39,215 bases of DNA. It comes from Bacillus sp. V3-13 (lineage in GTDB: Bacteria > Bacillota > Bacilli > Bacillales > Cytobacillaceae). Position 1 is the stretch's first letter, and each line of letters opens with the position of its first letter. Below are positions 16,167 through 24,489 of the stretch, piece after piece. Both the position numbers and the translations under genes were made by a program. The notes under the pieces were generated by a model. The model searched no databases. It saw only the letters and a list, made by a program, of their open reading frames with translations, and was not told the DNA's origin. Location: the NCBI RefSeq assembly GCF_002860165.1, contig NZ_PGUZ01000060.1, positions 1-39,215 on the forward strand, given 5' to 3'.

Positions 16167-16181
16167 ATAAGAAAAACTTAT
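16167..16181. promoter_or_regulatory. CcpC operator (ATAA-N7-TTAT dyad)
   Basis: ATAA-GAAAAAC-TTAT is an exact match to the ATAA-N7-TTAT dyad known for CcpC at B. subtilis citB and citZ. It lies about 40 bases downstream of the predicted start site and abuts the ccpC ribosome binding site (AAGGGAG). This suggests autoregulation by roadblock; B. subtilis ccpC is known to be autoregulated. Confidence 0.72.
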
Positions 16182-16195
16182 AAGGGAGCTTTTTG

Positions 16196-17080
16196 ATGTC
16201 CTCATTATCCGAGTTTCAACTGTTGTCAGTACTCGCCCAGGAAAAAAATATGAGAAAAGCGGCTGAACGATTATTTGTATCCCAGCCGGCATTATCACAG
16301 CGCCTGCAAAATATTGAAAAAGAATGGGAAGTAAAGCTGTTTATCCGCTCGCAAAAAGGCCTGACACTTACGCCTGCCGGAGAGCATGTCATTCAATTCG
16401 CAAATGAAGTGATCGCAAAGGAAGAAAAGGTGCGTGAGTCGATCCACGCTTTAAATTCCGAAGTATCAGGGACATTGAAAATCGCCGTCGCTTCAATTGT
16501 CGGACAAAATTGGCTGCCGCTTGTTCTGAAAAAATTCGTCAGCCGCTATCCCCAGGTAAAAATTTCACTTATAACTGGCTGGAGCAGCGAAATGTCGCGG
16601 GCTCTTTATGACGATCAAGCCCATATCGGAATTATCAGGGGCACACCTGATTGGAAGGGCGTTAAAATTCACTTGTTTGAAGATAAGCTTTATCTTGTTG
16701 ATACTGAAATTACAAAGCCGGAGCAGGTATTGGAAACAGACCGCCCGTTCATCCAATTTAAAAGCGACTCCAACTATTATCAGGAAATTCAAGATTGGTG
16801 GCTGCGCCAGTTTAAAACCGCCCCGAAAAGAACAGTTGTCGTCGACCAGATTGAAACATGCAAGCAGATGACCTTCAATGGGATTGGATATGCGATTCTT
16901 CCGGCGATCACCCTGAACGGCGCAGATAAAGATATTTTTAAAATCCCGCTATTGGATGAACATAAACAGCCGCTGAGAAGGGATACTTGGCTTCTTGGTT
17001 ATGAGTCATCCTTCCAGCTTAAACAGGTGCAGGCATTCGCTCAATTGATCAGGGAACATATCGAAGAATCAGGCCAGTAA
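16196..17080 (+). CDS. ccpC: LysR-family catabolite regulator CcpC
   Basis: LysR-type regulator that represses TCA-branch genes such as citZ and citB and senses citrate. Of its 294 residues, 1-60 are the winged helix-turn-helix (ERLFVSQPALSQRLQNIEKEW) and about 90-290 the citrate-responsive periplasmic-binding-like domain. The sequence matches the recalled B. subtilis CcpC. The ATG at 16196 is preferred over the TTG one codon earlier, with AAGGGAG eight to ten bases upstream. It has its own promoter and an ATAA-N7-TTAT dyad in the leader. dapH follows on the same strand after 67 bases with no clear terminator between, so read-through is possible. Confidence 0.94.
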   Translation: MSSLSEFQLLSVLAQEKNMRKAAERLFVSQPALSQRLQNIEKEWEVKLFIRSQKGLTLTPAGEHVIQFANEVIAKEEKVRESIHALNSEVSGTLKIAVASIVGQNWLPLVLKKFVSRYPQVKISLITGWSSEMSRALYDDQAHIGIIRGTPDWKGVKIHLFEDKLYLVDTEITKPEQVLETDRPFIQFKSDSNYYQEIQDWWLRQFKTAPKRTVVVDQIETCKQMTFNGIGYAILPAITLNGADKDIFKIPLLDEHKQPLRRDTWLLGYESSFQLKQVQAFAQLIREHIEESGQ

Positions 17081-17147
17081 AAATTCTTGTTTTCAATGCT
17101 TTTGTTTGATAAAGTATTTTTAGCATACATAATAGGAGGATTTTTGG

Positions 17148-17858
17148 ATGAAAATGATGGATGCAAATGAAATTATTTCGTTTATACAAAACAGTACAAA
17201 ATCAACACCGGTAAAGGTTTATGTAAAAGGGGACCTCGAAGGGATTGATTTTGGTGCAAGCGCCAAAACTTTTATAAATGGAAACACTGGAATTGTTTTT
17301 GGAGAATGGTCTGAAATCAATGCAGCTCTAGAAGCAAATTCTGCAAAAATCGAAGATTATGTCATTGAAAATGATCGCCGCAACTCAGCGATTCCATTAT
17401 TGGACATGAAAAACATTAAAGCGCGAATCGAGCCGGGTGCGATCATCCGTGACCAGGTCGAGATCGGCGATAATGCTGTTATCATGATGGGGGCAAGCAT
17501 TAATATCGGTGCCGTTGTTGGCGAAGGAACGATGATTGACATGAATGTAGTTCTCGGCGGCCGTGCAACTGTCGGCAAAAACTGCCACATCGGTGCTGGT
17601 TCTGTATTGGCGGGAGTTATTGAACCACCGTCCGCAAAGCCCGTCATTGTAGAAGATGATGTTGTGATTGGTGCGAACGCTGTTGTTTTAGAAGGCGTAA
17701 CAGTAGGTAAAGGTGCTGTTGTTGCTGCAGGCGCGATTGTCATTGAGGATGTTCCGCCATATACAGTTGTTGCCGGGACACCTGCCCGCGTCATTAAAGA
17801 GATCGATGAAAAAACAAAATCGAAAACAGAAATTAAACAAGAGCTTCGCCAGCTCTAA
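17148..17858 (+). CDS. dapH: tetrahydrodipicolinate N-acetyltransferase DapH
   Basis: Transfers acetyl from acetyl-CoA to tetrahydrodipicolinate, the first committed step of the acetylase branch to meso-diaminopimelate and lysine. The 236-residue protein is nearly identical in plan to B. subtilis DapH (YkuQ): N-terminal [15 protein letters not shown], then a left-handed beta-helix of hexapeptide repeats (about 90-200, for example [39 protein letters not shown]), then [21 protein letters not shown] precedes the ATG. dapL follows after about 100 bases. Product use: peptidoglycan, lysine and spore dipicolinate. Confidence 0.97.
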   Translation: MKMMDANEIISFIQNSTKSTPVKVYVKGDLEGIDFGASAKTFINGNTGIVFGEWSEINAALEANSAKIEDYVIENDRRNSAIPLLDMKNIKARIEPGAIIRDQVEIGDNAVIMMGASINIGAVVGEGTMIDMNVVLGGRATVGKNCHIGAGSVLAGVIEPPSAKPVIVEDDVVIGANAVVLEGVTVGKGAVVAAGAIVIEDVPPYTVVAGTPARVIKEIDEKTKSKTEIKQELRQL

Positions 17859-17881
17859 AAATAAGCCAAAGTGCTTTACCG

Positions 17882-17920
17882 ACCTTGCCGCAGTTAATCC
17901 GGCAGGGTTGTTTCAATTTT
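17882..17920 (+). terminator. hairpin between dapH and dapL
   Basis: ACCTTGCCG, loop CAGTTAATC, CGGCAGGGT (with G-U pairs), followed by TGTTTCAATTTT. The T tract is broken, so it probably terminates only part of the transcripts between two pathway genes. Confidence 0.5.
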
Positions 17921-17960
17921 AACAGGGGTACTAAATTTATCTGAGGGGAGGCTGGAGAAA

Positions 17961-19097
17961 GTGACTGCAGCCATTCATCCATTTATAAAAATTCGCCGCG
18001 AGCTTCATCAAATTCCCGAGCTTGGTTTTCAGGAATTTAAAACGCAGCAATACTTGCTGGACTATCTATCCAAATTGCCGCAGGAAAGACTGGAAATTAA
18101 GAAATGGCGTACCGGACTTTTTGTAAAAATAAATGGGTCTAACCCGAAACAAACAATCGGATACCGTGCTGACATGGACGGATTGCCAATTGATGAGGAA
18201 ACAGGACTTGACTGCCGCTCTGTCCATGAAGGAAAAATGCATGCATGTGGACATGATTTTCATATGAGTATCGCGCTCGGCTTGATTACCCATTTTGTTA
18301 ATAAGGCAATCGACGATAATCTTTTATTTATTTTCCAGCCAGCGGAGGAAGGGCCGGGCGGTGCCGAGCCAATGCTGAAATCAGAGATCATGGCGGAATG
18401 GAAACCCGATATGATTATCGCTCTTCATATAGCTCCTGAATACCCGGCCGGGGCGGTTGCAATCAAAGAAGGACTTCTTTTTGCCAATACTTCCGAACTG
18501 TTTATCGACTTAAAGGGAAAAGGCGGGCATGCGGCCTACCCACACCAAACCAATGACATGATTGTCGCCGCATGCAATTTGGTCACACAGCTGCAAACGA
18601 TCGTTTCGAGAAACGTGGATCCACTGGACAGTGCTGTAGTTACGATTGGCAAAATTACCGGTGGAACCGTACAGAACATCATTGCGGAAACGGCCCGTCT
18701 TGAAGGAACAATCAGGACGCTCTCCCCGCAATCAATGTCAAAAGTTAAAGAAAGAATCAATGCGCTCATCCACGGATTGGAAATTGGTTATCAATGTGAA
18801 GCGAAAGTTGACTATGGCGCGATGTACCACCAGGTTTATAATGAAGAAGTTTTGACCCGCGAATTTATTGACTATGCCGAGAAGCAATCAGGAATCGATG
18901 TCATCCATTGTAAAGAAGCGATGACGGGCGAAGATTTCGGTTATATGCTCGCGGAAATCCCCGGATTTATGTTTTGGCTCGGTGTCGATTCCGAATATGG
19001 TCTTCACCACGCAAAGCTAAATCCGAACGAAGCGGCAATCGAAAAGGCGATAAGTTTTATTGCGGACTATCTTCAATTTAAATCTGCTCAAAAATAA
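17961..19097 (+). CDS. dapL: N-acetyldiaminopimelate deacetylase DapL (YkuR)
   Basis: Removes the acetyl group from N-acetyl-LL-diaminopimelate, following DapH and the aminotransferase in the acetylase branch (the symbol here means the deacetylase, not the plant-type aminotransferase). The 378-residue protein is an M20-family metallopeptidase-fold amidohydrolase with [56 protein letters not shown] and, near the C-terminus, [11 protein letters not shown] and [12 protein letters not shown]. Translation starts at a GTG (17961) behind GAGGGGAGG. B. subtilis has ykuS and ykuT downstream; here ykuU comes next. Confidence 0.95.
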   Translation: MTAAIHPFIKIRRELHQIPELGFQEFKTQQYLLDYLSKLPQERLEIKKWRTGLFVKINGSNPKQTIGYRADMDGLPIDEETGLDCRSVHEGKMHACGHDFHMSIALGLITHFVNKAIDDNLLFIFQPAEEGPGGAEPMLKSEIMAEWKPDMIIALHIAPEYPAGAVAIKEGLLFANTSELFIDLKGKGGHAAYPHQTNDMIVAACNLVTQLQTIVSRNVDPLDSAVVTIGKITGGTVQNIIAETARLEGTIRTLSPQSMSKVKERINALIHGLEIGYQCEAKVDYGAMYHQVYNEEVLTREFIDYAEKQSGIDVIHCKEAMTGEDFGYMLAEIPGFMFWLGVDSEYGLHHAKLNPNEAAIEKAISFIADYLQFKSAQK

Positions 19098-19178
19098 TTG
19101 TTTATTTTTTAAAAATAATGGCAAAACATTTTAATGGGAATTTTATGTGCGGCTATTTAGATTTATTCCTATATTGTT

Positions 19179-19207
19179 TTGACTCCAAATAAGATTTACA
19201 CTATAAT
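19179..19207 (+). promoter_or_regulatory. strong sigma-A promoter of ykuU
   Basis: TTGACT (19179-19184), exact 17-base spacer, consensus TATAAT (19202-19207). The leader is about 70 bases and contains a small CAAAC/GTTTG hairpin. I saw no PerR box that fits well. Confidence 0.85.
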
Positions 19208-19281
19208 GTACATTGTTGAGGATTTAATGGGACAAACCTTCAGAGTTTGCTCATTTACTAACAATAATGGAGGGATTCAAC

Positions 19282-19824
19282 ATGCCTGAACGTATGGTAG
19301 GAAAACAAGCACCCCGTTTTGAAATGGACGCAGTATTGCCAAACAAAGAATTTGGAAAAGTGAGCCTCGAGGAAAATATGAAGAATGACAAGTGGACTGT
19401 TCTTTTCTTCTATCCAATGGACTTTACTTTCGTTTGCCCTACTGAAATCACAGCTTTATCTGACCGTTATGATGAATTTGAAGACTTGGATGCTGAAGTT
19501 ATCGGTGTTTCTACTGATACGATTCATACTCATCTTGCCTGGATTAAAACAGACCGCAAAGATAATGGACTTGGCGATCTGAACTATCCGCTTGCAGCTG
19601 ACACAAACCATGTCGTATCCCGTGAATACGGCGTATTGATTGAAGAAGAGGGAGTTGCGCTGCGCGGCCTGTACATTATCAGCCCGGAAGGCGAATTAAT
19701 GTATTCCGTTGTGAACCATAACAATATTGGCCGTGATGTCGATGAAACTTTACGTGTTCTTCAAGCTCTTCAAACTGGCGGATTATGTCCGGCAAACTGG
19801 AAGCCTGGCCAAGCAACTCTTTAA
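19282..19824 (+). CDS. ykuU: 2-Cys peroxiredoxin YkuU
   Basis: A thiol peroxidase that reduces hydrogen peroxide and organic peroxides. The 180-residue protein has the typical AhpC/Prx1 layout: the peroxidatic cysteine in FYPMDFTFVCPTE (near residue 48) and the resolving cysteine in the C-terminal GGLCPANW. It therefore belongs to the typical 2-Cys class and matches B. subtilis YkuU. I start at the ATG at 19282, because TGGAGGG precedes it; the ATG five codons upstream overlaps that site. It has a strong own promoter and a terminator. ykuV, a thiol oxidoreductase, follows and could act as its reductant. Confidence 0.95.
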   Translation: MPERMVGKQAPRFEMDAVLPNKEFGKVSLEENMKNDKWTVLFFYPMDFTFVCPTEITALSDRYDEFEDLDAEVIGVSTDTIHTHLAWIKTDRKDNGLGDLNYPLAADTNHVVSREYGVLIEEEGVALRGLYIISPEGELMYSVVNHNNIGRDVDETLRVLQALQTGGLCPANWKPGQATL

Positions 19825-19847
19825 TCATCAGCGTCACATCACCAATG

Positions 19848-19878
19848 AAAAAGACCTAACCAAGCTGTTAGGTCTTTT
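19848..19878 (+). terminator. intrinsic terminator of ykuU
   Basis: AAAAGACCTAAC, loop CAAGCT, GTTAGGTCTTTT: a perfect 12-bp stem ending in T residues. It separates ykuU from ykuV, which may depend on partial read-through. Confidence 0.9.
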
Positions 19879-19938
19879 CTCGCATCATTTATGTCCGGGA
19901 AAACAGAGATATTTTGCGAAATAAAGGAGTCGTTTAAG

Positions 19939-20394
19939 ATGAAATTACGTGAGCCAATGCCTGAATTGAACGGTGCAACTGAATGGTTAAACGGTGAAGT
20001 AACAAGAGATCAACTCGTCGGTGACAAACCATCATTAATCCATTTTTGGTCGATTAGTTGCCATTTATGCAAAGAGGCAATGCCTCAGGTAAACCAATTT
20101 AGGGATCAGTATAAAGATAAGCTGAATGTTATCGCTGTTCACATGCCCCGTTCAGAAGACGATTTAAATCTTGATGAAATTAAACGGGTCGCAGAAGAAC
20201 ATGGGATCAGCCAGCCGATCTTCGTTGACAGTGAGCATAAATTAACAGAGGCATTTGAAAATCAGTACGTCCCTGCCTACTATGTATTTGACAAGGAAGG
20301 CAAGCTCCGCCACTTCCAGGCGGGGGGCAGCGGCATGAAAATGCTGGAAAAACGTGTGAACAGGGTACTTGATGAATTGGAAAAAACCGAATAA
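19939..20394 (+). CDS. ykuV: thioredoxin-like thiol-disulfide oxidoreductase YkuV
   Basis: A cytosolic thioredoxin-fold protein of 151 residues. The redox site is CHLC in HFWSISCHLCKEAMPQ (about residues 33-48), and the cis-proline loop is YVPAYYVFDKEG. This matches B. subtilis YkuV, a TlpA/ResA-like thiol oxidoreductase lacking a signal peptide. AAAGGAG lies 10 bases before the ATG at 19939. No clear promoter was found between the ykuU terminator and the start, so expression may come by read-through. In B. subtilis the nucleoid protein gene rok follows ykuV; it is absent here. Confidence 0.93.
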   Translation: MKLREPMPELNGATEWLNGEVTRDQLVGDKPSLIHFWSISCHLCKEAMPQVNQFRDQYKDKLNVIAVHMPRSEDDLNLDEIKRVAEEHGISQPIFVDSEHKLTEAFENQYVPAYYVFDKEGKLRHFQAGGSGMKMLEKRVNRVLDELEKTE

Positions 20395-20401
20395 GTTTTT
20401 G

Positions 20402-20434
20402 AGGATTGGCCGAAATCCGGTCAATCTTTTTTTT
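20402..20434 (+). terminator. intrinsic terminator of ykuV
   Basis: AGGATTGGCCG, loop AAATC, CGGTCAATCT (one G-U pair), followed by a run of eight T. Confidence 0.9.
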
Positions 20435-20628
20435 GGCGAATTTCTCCCCAAACCTAGCCATAAATTTTTTAGAAACACCCATGATCGCGAAATCGTAAAA
20501 ATGTGTCGAAATAAAATTGGAAAAATAACGCAAAAGGGTAGATAAATATTTCGAAAACCGATATATTTATGATTACGTTCTTTTTTATTTTTCTGAATTT
20601 TTTAATGCAGAGAGGGGAGGACACATGA

Positions 20629-22383
20629 ATGAACACATTTAAAAAATTGAAACAGTATTATTGGCCCTATAAGCATTATTTTATATGGTCACTTGTCTTC
20701 TTGTTGTTGATGACGGCGATTACCGTTGTCTATCCGATGATTTTGCAGCTGACTATTGACAAGGTTGTTCTTGACGGGCAATATGAGTGGATTCCATATT
20801 TGGCAGTCGGGTTCATCGCAATCATGATGGTCAAAGGGGCAGCGACTTATATTCACCAGTATACAGGGGACTTATTTGGAATCACTTCTGTTTATAAGCT
20901 AAGAAACGCCTTATATGAGAAGCTGCAGTTTTTGCCATTCAGATACTATGATAATGCGAAAACAGGCGATTTAATGTCGCGGCTGACAGCGGATGTGGAG
21001 GGGTTCCGCTTCTTTTTATCAATGGGATTTTCTGAACTGATCCGCTTTGCTTTACTGATTGCGTTCAGTTTTTCGGTTATGTTTTATTATTCGCCGTCAC
21101 TGACCTTTGTTACGCTTGCGACATTGCCATTTCTCGCGATCGTGGTTTATAAGTTTGATAAAGCCGTTCATCCGGCTTTCAGGGGGATTCGGAAGGCGTT
21201 CGGCAAACTGAATACGAAAGTGCAGGAAAATATCAGCGGGATCAATACCGTAAAGTCATTATCCCGTGAAGACTTTGAGATTGGAAAATTTAATCGGTCC
21301 AACAGCGATTACCGGGACCAATATTTGTTTACCTCTGACATTTGGGCAAAATATTTTCCTTTAATGGAGTTCCTCGGAAATATCAGCGTCGTTCTATTGC
21401 TTTCGTACGGCGGCTTTCTTGTCATGAATGGAAGCCTGAACCCGGGCGAATTGGTCGCGTTTTACAGCCTTGTCTGGTATATTATGTGGCCGATCATGAA
21501 CCTCGGCTTCGTCATCAATTTATTTTCACAGGCAAAAGCTTCGGGTGAACGGCTCCTTGAGATTTTGGAAGTGGAAAATGAAATTGTTGAAAAAGCGGAG
21601 CCTCTTATAAAAGAAAAGCTTGATGGCAGAATCAATTTTGATCATGTTACCCTTCGTTACGGAAATGACGAGAAGGATGCCCTTTACAATATCTCGTTTG
21701 AAGCACATCCCGGGAAGGTTATTGGCTTGATCGGCTCGACCGGATCAGGGAAAACGAGCATTACCCAGCTAATGACGCGTTTTTATGAACCTGTGTCTGG
21801 GGATGTTTTGATTGATGGAAAAAATGTTAAAGAGTACTCGTTGAAATCTTTAAGAAGCAATATTGGCTTCGTATTGCAGGAGTCTTTCCTGTTTTCCTCA
21901 TCGATAAAAGCAAATATTTCATATGGGCGCCCGGATGCGACAATGGAAGAAATCATTGAGGCGGCGAAAAGAGCCCAGGCCCATGAGTTTATTCTTGAGC
22001 TACCGGAAGGCTATGATACGATGCTTGGCGAAAGAGGCATGGGTTTATCGGGCGGACAAAAACAAAGAATCGCGATTGCAAGGGCAATTTGTACAGACCC
22101 CAGTATTTTAATATTGGATGATGCCACGAGCGCAGTCGATATGGAAACCGAATTTCAGATCCAACAAGGGTTAAGGGAAGTAATGAAGGGAAGAACGACG
22201 ATCATTATCGCCCACCGCATTTCTTCCTTAAAACATGCTGATGAAATTCTCGTCCTCGAAAACGGGCGGATTGCGGAACGGGGCGTCCATGATGAATTGT
22301 TAAAAAACAACGGCCCGTATCAGCGTATCTTTGCGATCCAATACAAAGACCAGCAAAAAATTCTCCAATCGCAAACAGGATGA
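20629..22383 (+). CDS. yknU: ABC exporter half-transporter, YknU-like
   Basis: First half of a heterodimeric type IV ABC exporter (membrane domain about 1-310 with six helices, nucleotide-binding domain about 335-584). Walker A is GSTGSGKT (369-376), the Q-loop is VLQESF, the signature is a canonical LSGGQ (473-477), Walker B is ILILDDATSAVD and the H-loop is IIAHR. The base after Walker B is aspartate (D498) where an active site has glutamate, so this half carries the degenerate ATP site. The ATG follows AGGGGAGG. The next gene begins 13 bases after its stop, forming a two-gene operon as in B. subtilis yknUV. The substrate is unknown; such pairs (BmrCD, TM287/288) export drugs or lipids. Confidence 0.92.
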   Translation: MNTFKKLKQYYWPYKHYFIWSLVFLLLMTAITVVYPMILQLTIDKVVLDGQYEWIPYLAVGFIAIMMVKGAATYIHQYTGDLFGITSVYKLRNALYEKLQFLPFRYYDNAKTGDLMSRLTADVEGFRFFLSMGFSELIRFALLIAFSFSVMFYYSPSLTFVTLATLPFLAIVVYKFDKAVHPAFRGIRKAFGKLNTKVQENISGINTVKSLSREDFEIGKFNRSNSDYRDQYLFTSDIWAKYFPLMEFLGNISVVLLLSYGGFLVMNGSLNPGELVAFYSLVWYIMWPIMNLGFVINLFSQAKASGERLLEILEVENEIVEKAEPLIKEKLDGRINFDHVTLRYGNDEKDALYNISFEAHPGKVIGLIGSTGSGKTSITQLMTRFYEPVSGDVLIDGKNVKEYSLKSLRSNIGFVLQESFLFSSSIKANISYGRPDATMEEIIEAAKRAQAHEFILELPEGYDTMLGERGMGLSGGQKQRIAIARAICTDPSILILDDATSAVDMETEFQIQQGLREVMKGRTTIIIAHRISSLKHADEILVLENGRIAERGVHDELLKNNGPYQRIFAIQYKDQQKILQSQTG

Positions 22384-22396
22384 GGAGGTGCGAATC

Positions 22397-24217
22397 TTGA
22401 AAAAGAAACAGATCAATGAACAGGTTATGCAACGGTTCCAATATTCGACGGACCAGGTCATTGAGAAACCGTTCAATTGGAAGCAAATGGCCCGTTTATT
22501 CAGCTATATGAAGCCATACCGGAAAAACTTGCTGCCTTTATCGATCATTATGGTCCTGATTACGACCGCCGTCCGGCTCGTTATTCCGATTTTAATTGGC
22601 GTATATACACTTGATCGGGCAATTGAAAATAAAGATGCTCGTCTGCTTGTCATGCTCATTCTTCTTGTCGCGGGGCTATACACTGCGTCCTATGTTGCGA
22701 ACATCTTTCGGATCCGCTGGATGAATGAGCTCGGGCAAAGCGTCATTTTCGATTTGCGCAAGCACTTATTTACGCATGTACAGGGTCTGTCACACCGCTT
22801 TTTCGAATCACGCTCGGCCGGTTCTATTCTGGTCAGGATTATGAATGACATCAACTCCCTGCAGGAGCTGTTTACAAATGGGGTCATCAATTTACTGATG
22901 GATATGATTCTGCTGATCGGCATTTTTGTGATTTTATTTACGCTGAGTCCTGAACTGACGCTTGCCGTTATGGTCATTTTACCGATCATGTTCTTCATAT
23001 CGACCAGCCTGCGCCGAAACATTCGCCGTTCCTGGCAAACGGTGCGCTTGAAGCAGTCAAAGCTGAATTCGCATTTAAATGAAAGCATCCAGGGAATCCG
23101 CGTTACCCAGTCGTTTACCCAGGAGCGGGAAAACATGTCTTTCTTTGATGGCATCAATACAGAAACCTTTGAAAGCTGGCGGGAAGCTTCGCAAAAAAAT
23201 GCGATGTTCCGGCCGCTTGTTGAACTGACAAACGCTCTTGGAACAGCGGTCCTCATCTGGTTTGGAACGTATTTAATTCAGGGGAACGGGCTTTCTATCG
23301 GCGTCTTCGTGTCGTTTGCTTTTTATTTAGGGATGTTCTGGGAGCCGATCTCCCGGCTTGGCATGGTTTATAACCAGCTATTGATGGGAATGGCTTCTTC
23401 GGAAAGAATTTTTGAATTTCTCGATGAACAGCCAATTGTCTCGGAAAAAAGCAATCCAATCCATTTACAGAATATAAAAGGGAATATTGATTTTGAAAAT
23501 GTCGTATTTTCTTATGACGAGAGCCGGACCGCTTTGAAAGGGATTAACCTGAGTATTAAGGCTGGTGAAACGGTTGCGCTTGTAGGCCATACAGGCTCTG
23601 GAAAAACGACGATTGCCAGTCTGATCAGCAGGTTTTATGATCCGGTCAGCGGGACCGTCAAAATCGATGGGCACAATTTAACGGATGTTTCGTTAAGAAG
23701 CATCAGGCAGCAAATCAGTGTGGTGCTGCAGGATACATTTATCTTCTCGGGAACGATTATGGAAAATATCCGTTTTGGCCGCCCGGGTGCATCAGAAGAA
23801 GAAGTGATGAAAGCTGCCGAAGCAGTCGGCGCGGATGCGTTTATTCAAAAACTGTCAAAAGGCTATGAAACGGAAGTCGAAGAGCGAGGAAATGTCCTGT
23901 CGGTTGGAGAGAGGCAGCTTCTTTCGTTCGCGAGAGCATTGCTTGCTGATCCAAAAATTCTTATTCTTGATGAAGCGACAGCCAGCATTGATACAGAAAC
24001 CGAGATGAAGATCCAAACGGCTTTAAAAACACTGCTCAATGGACGGACGGCAATAATGATTGCCCACCGCTTGTCAACGATACGTGAAGCGGACAAAATC
24101 TTTGTCCTTGATCATGGAGAAATTATTGAAAGCGGCAGCCACGATGAGCTAATACAAGCGAAAGGGCACTATTATCAGCTCGTAAAAGCACAATTTAACA
24201 TGTTGAATGCAGTTTGA
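22397..24217 (+). CDS. yknV: ABC exporter half-transporter, YknV-like
   Basis: Second half of the heterodimeric exporter, 606 residues: a cytosolic N-terminal segment, six membrane helices (about 45-345) and a nucleotide-binding domain (about 365-606). Walker A is GHTGSGKT (398-405), Walker B ends LDEATASID with catalytic E526, and the H-loop is MIAHR. The signature is altered to LSVGE (501-505). Combined with YknU this gives one competent site (YknV Walker A/B with YknU LSGGQ) and one degenerate site, the usual asymmetric design. I choose the TTG at 22397 because GAGGAGGTG precedes it; the frame also stays open into the end of yknU. A terminator follows. Confidence 0.92.
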   Translation: MKKKQINEQVMQRFQYSTDQVIEKPFNWKQMARLFSYMKPYRKNLLPLSIIMVLITTAVRLVIPILIGVYTLDRAIENKDARLLVMLILLVAGLYTASYVANIFRIRWMNELGQSVIFDLRKHLFTHVQGLSHRFFESRSAGSILVRIMNDINSLQELFTNGVINLLMDMILLIGIFVILFTLSPELTLAVMVILPIMFFISTSLRRNIRRSWQTVRLKQSKLNSHLNESIQGIRVTQSFTQERENMSFFDGINTETFESWREASQKNAMFRPLVELTNALGTAVLIWFGTYLIQGNGLSIGVFVSFAFYLGMFWEPISRLGMVYNQLLMGMASSERIFEFLDEQPIVSEKSNPIHLQNIKGNIDFENVVFSYDESRTALKGINLSIKAGETVALVGHTGSGKTTIASLISRFYDPVSGTVKIDGHNLTDVSLRSIRQQISVVLQDTFIFSGTIMENIRFGRPGASEEEVMKAAEAVGADAFIQKLSKGYETEVEERGNVLSVGERQLLSFARALLADPKILILDEATASIDTETEMKIQTALKTLLNGRTAIMIAHRLSTIREADKIFVLDHGEIIESGSHDELIQAKGHYYQLVKAQFNMLNAV

Positions 24218-24242
24218 GGAGATCGTTCGCAAATGATTTATA

Positions 24243-24282
24243 ACAGGGCAAGCCGGGATTTTTGTGGCTGCTCTGTTTTTTT
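24243..24282 (+). terminator. terminator of the yknUV operon
   Basis: ACAGGGCAAGCC and GGCTGCTCTGT pair around an 11-base loop with one bulge, followed by a run of seven T. Confidence 0.85.
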
Positions 24283-24376
24283 GCCTTGAAAGGATTCCCT
24301 GAGCGGAAGCATTTATTTGTTTATCTATGCCGGGATACGGGTATTTTTTTTATGCAGGGTTTCTCGTGTTTTCAAT

Positions 24377-24394
24377 TTGTGAATAGCGTAACAA
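24377..24394. promoter_or_regulatory. candidate Fnr- or Rex-type operator upstream of ythA
   Basis: TTGTGAA-TAGC-GTAACAA is an imperfect dyad about 100 bases before ythA. Read as an Fnr/Crp-type site, TGTGA-N6-TAACA has one mismatch to TGTGA-N6-TCACA. Read as a Rex site, TTGTGAA-N4-TTCACAA has two mismatches. Either would fit control of a high-affinity quinol oxidase by oxygen or NADH/NAD. Confidence 0.4.
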
Positions 24395-24489
24395 AAATTC
24401 AAGTAATTTTTGTCCTAAATCTATCATACATATGTACAATGCGAATATTTTACCAGCGGAAAAGGGAGTTTGGACAGGGGGTTTTAAGA

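Noticed and set aside
17106-17133. Promoter TTGATA-N16-CATAAT directly before dapH
   Set aside because: Transcription would begin inside the ribosome binding site, so the leader would be too short.
19200-19216. PerR box at the ykuU promoter
   Set aside because: Only one half-site (the -10 hexamer itself) resembles the 7-1-7 PerR palindrome; the other half does not match.
24262-24489. N-terminal extension of YthA
   Set aside because: The family starts right before the first helix. The extension overlaps the operator-like dyad, and the TTG at 24490 has the ribosome binding site.
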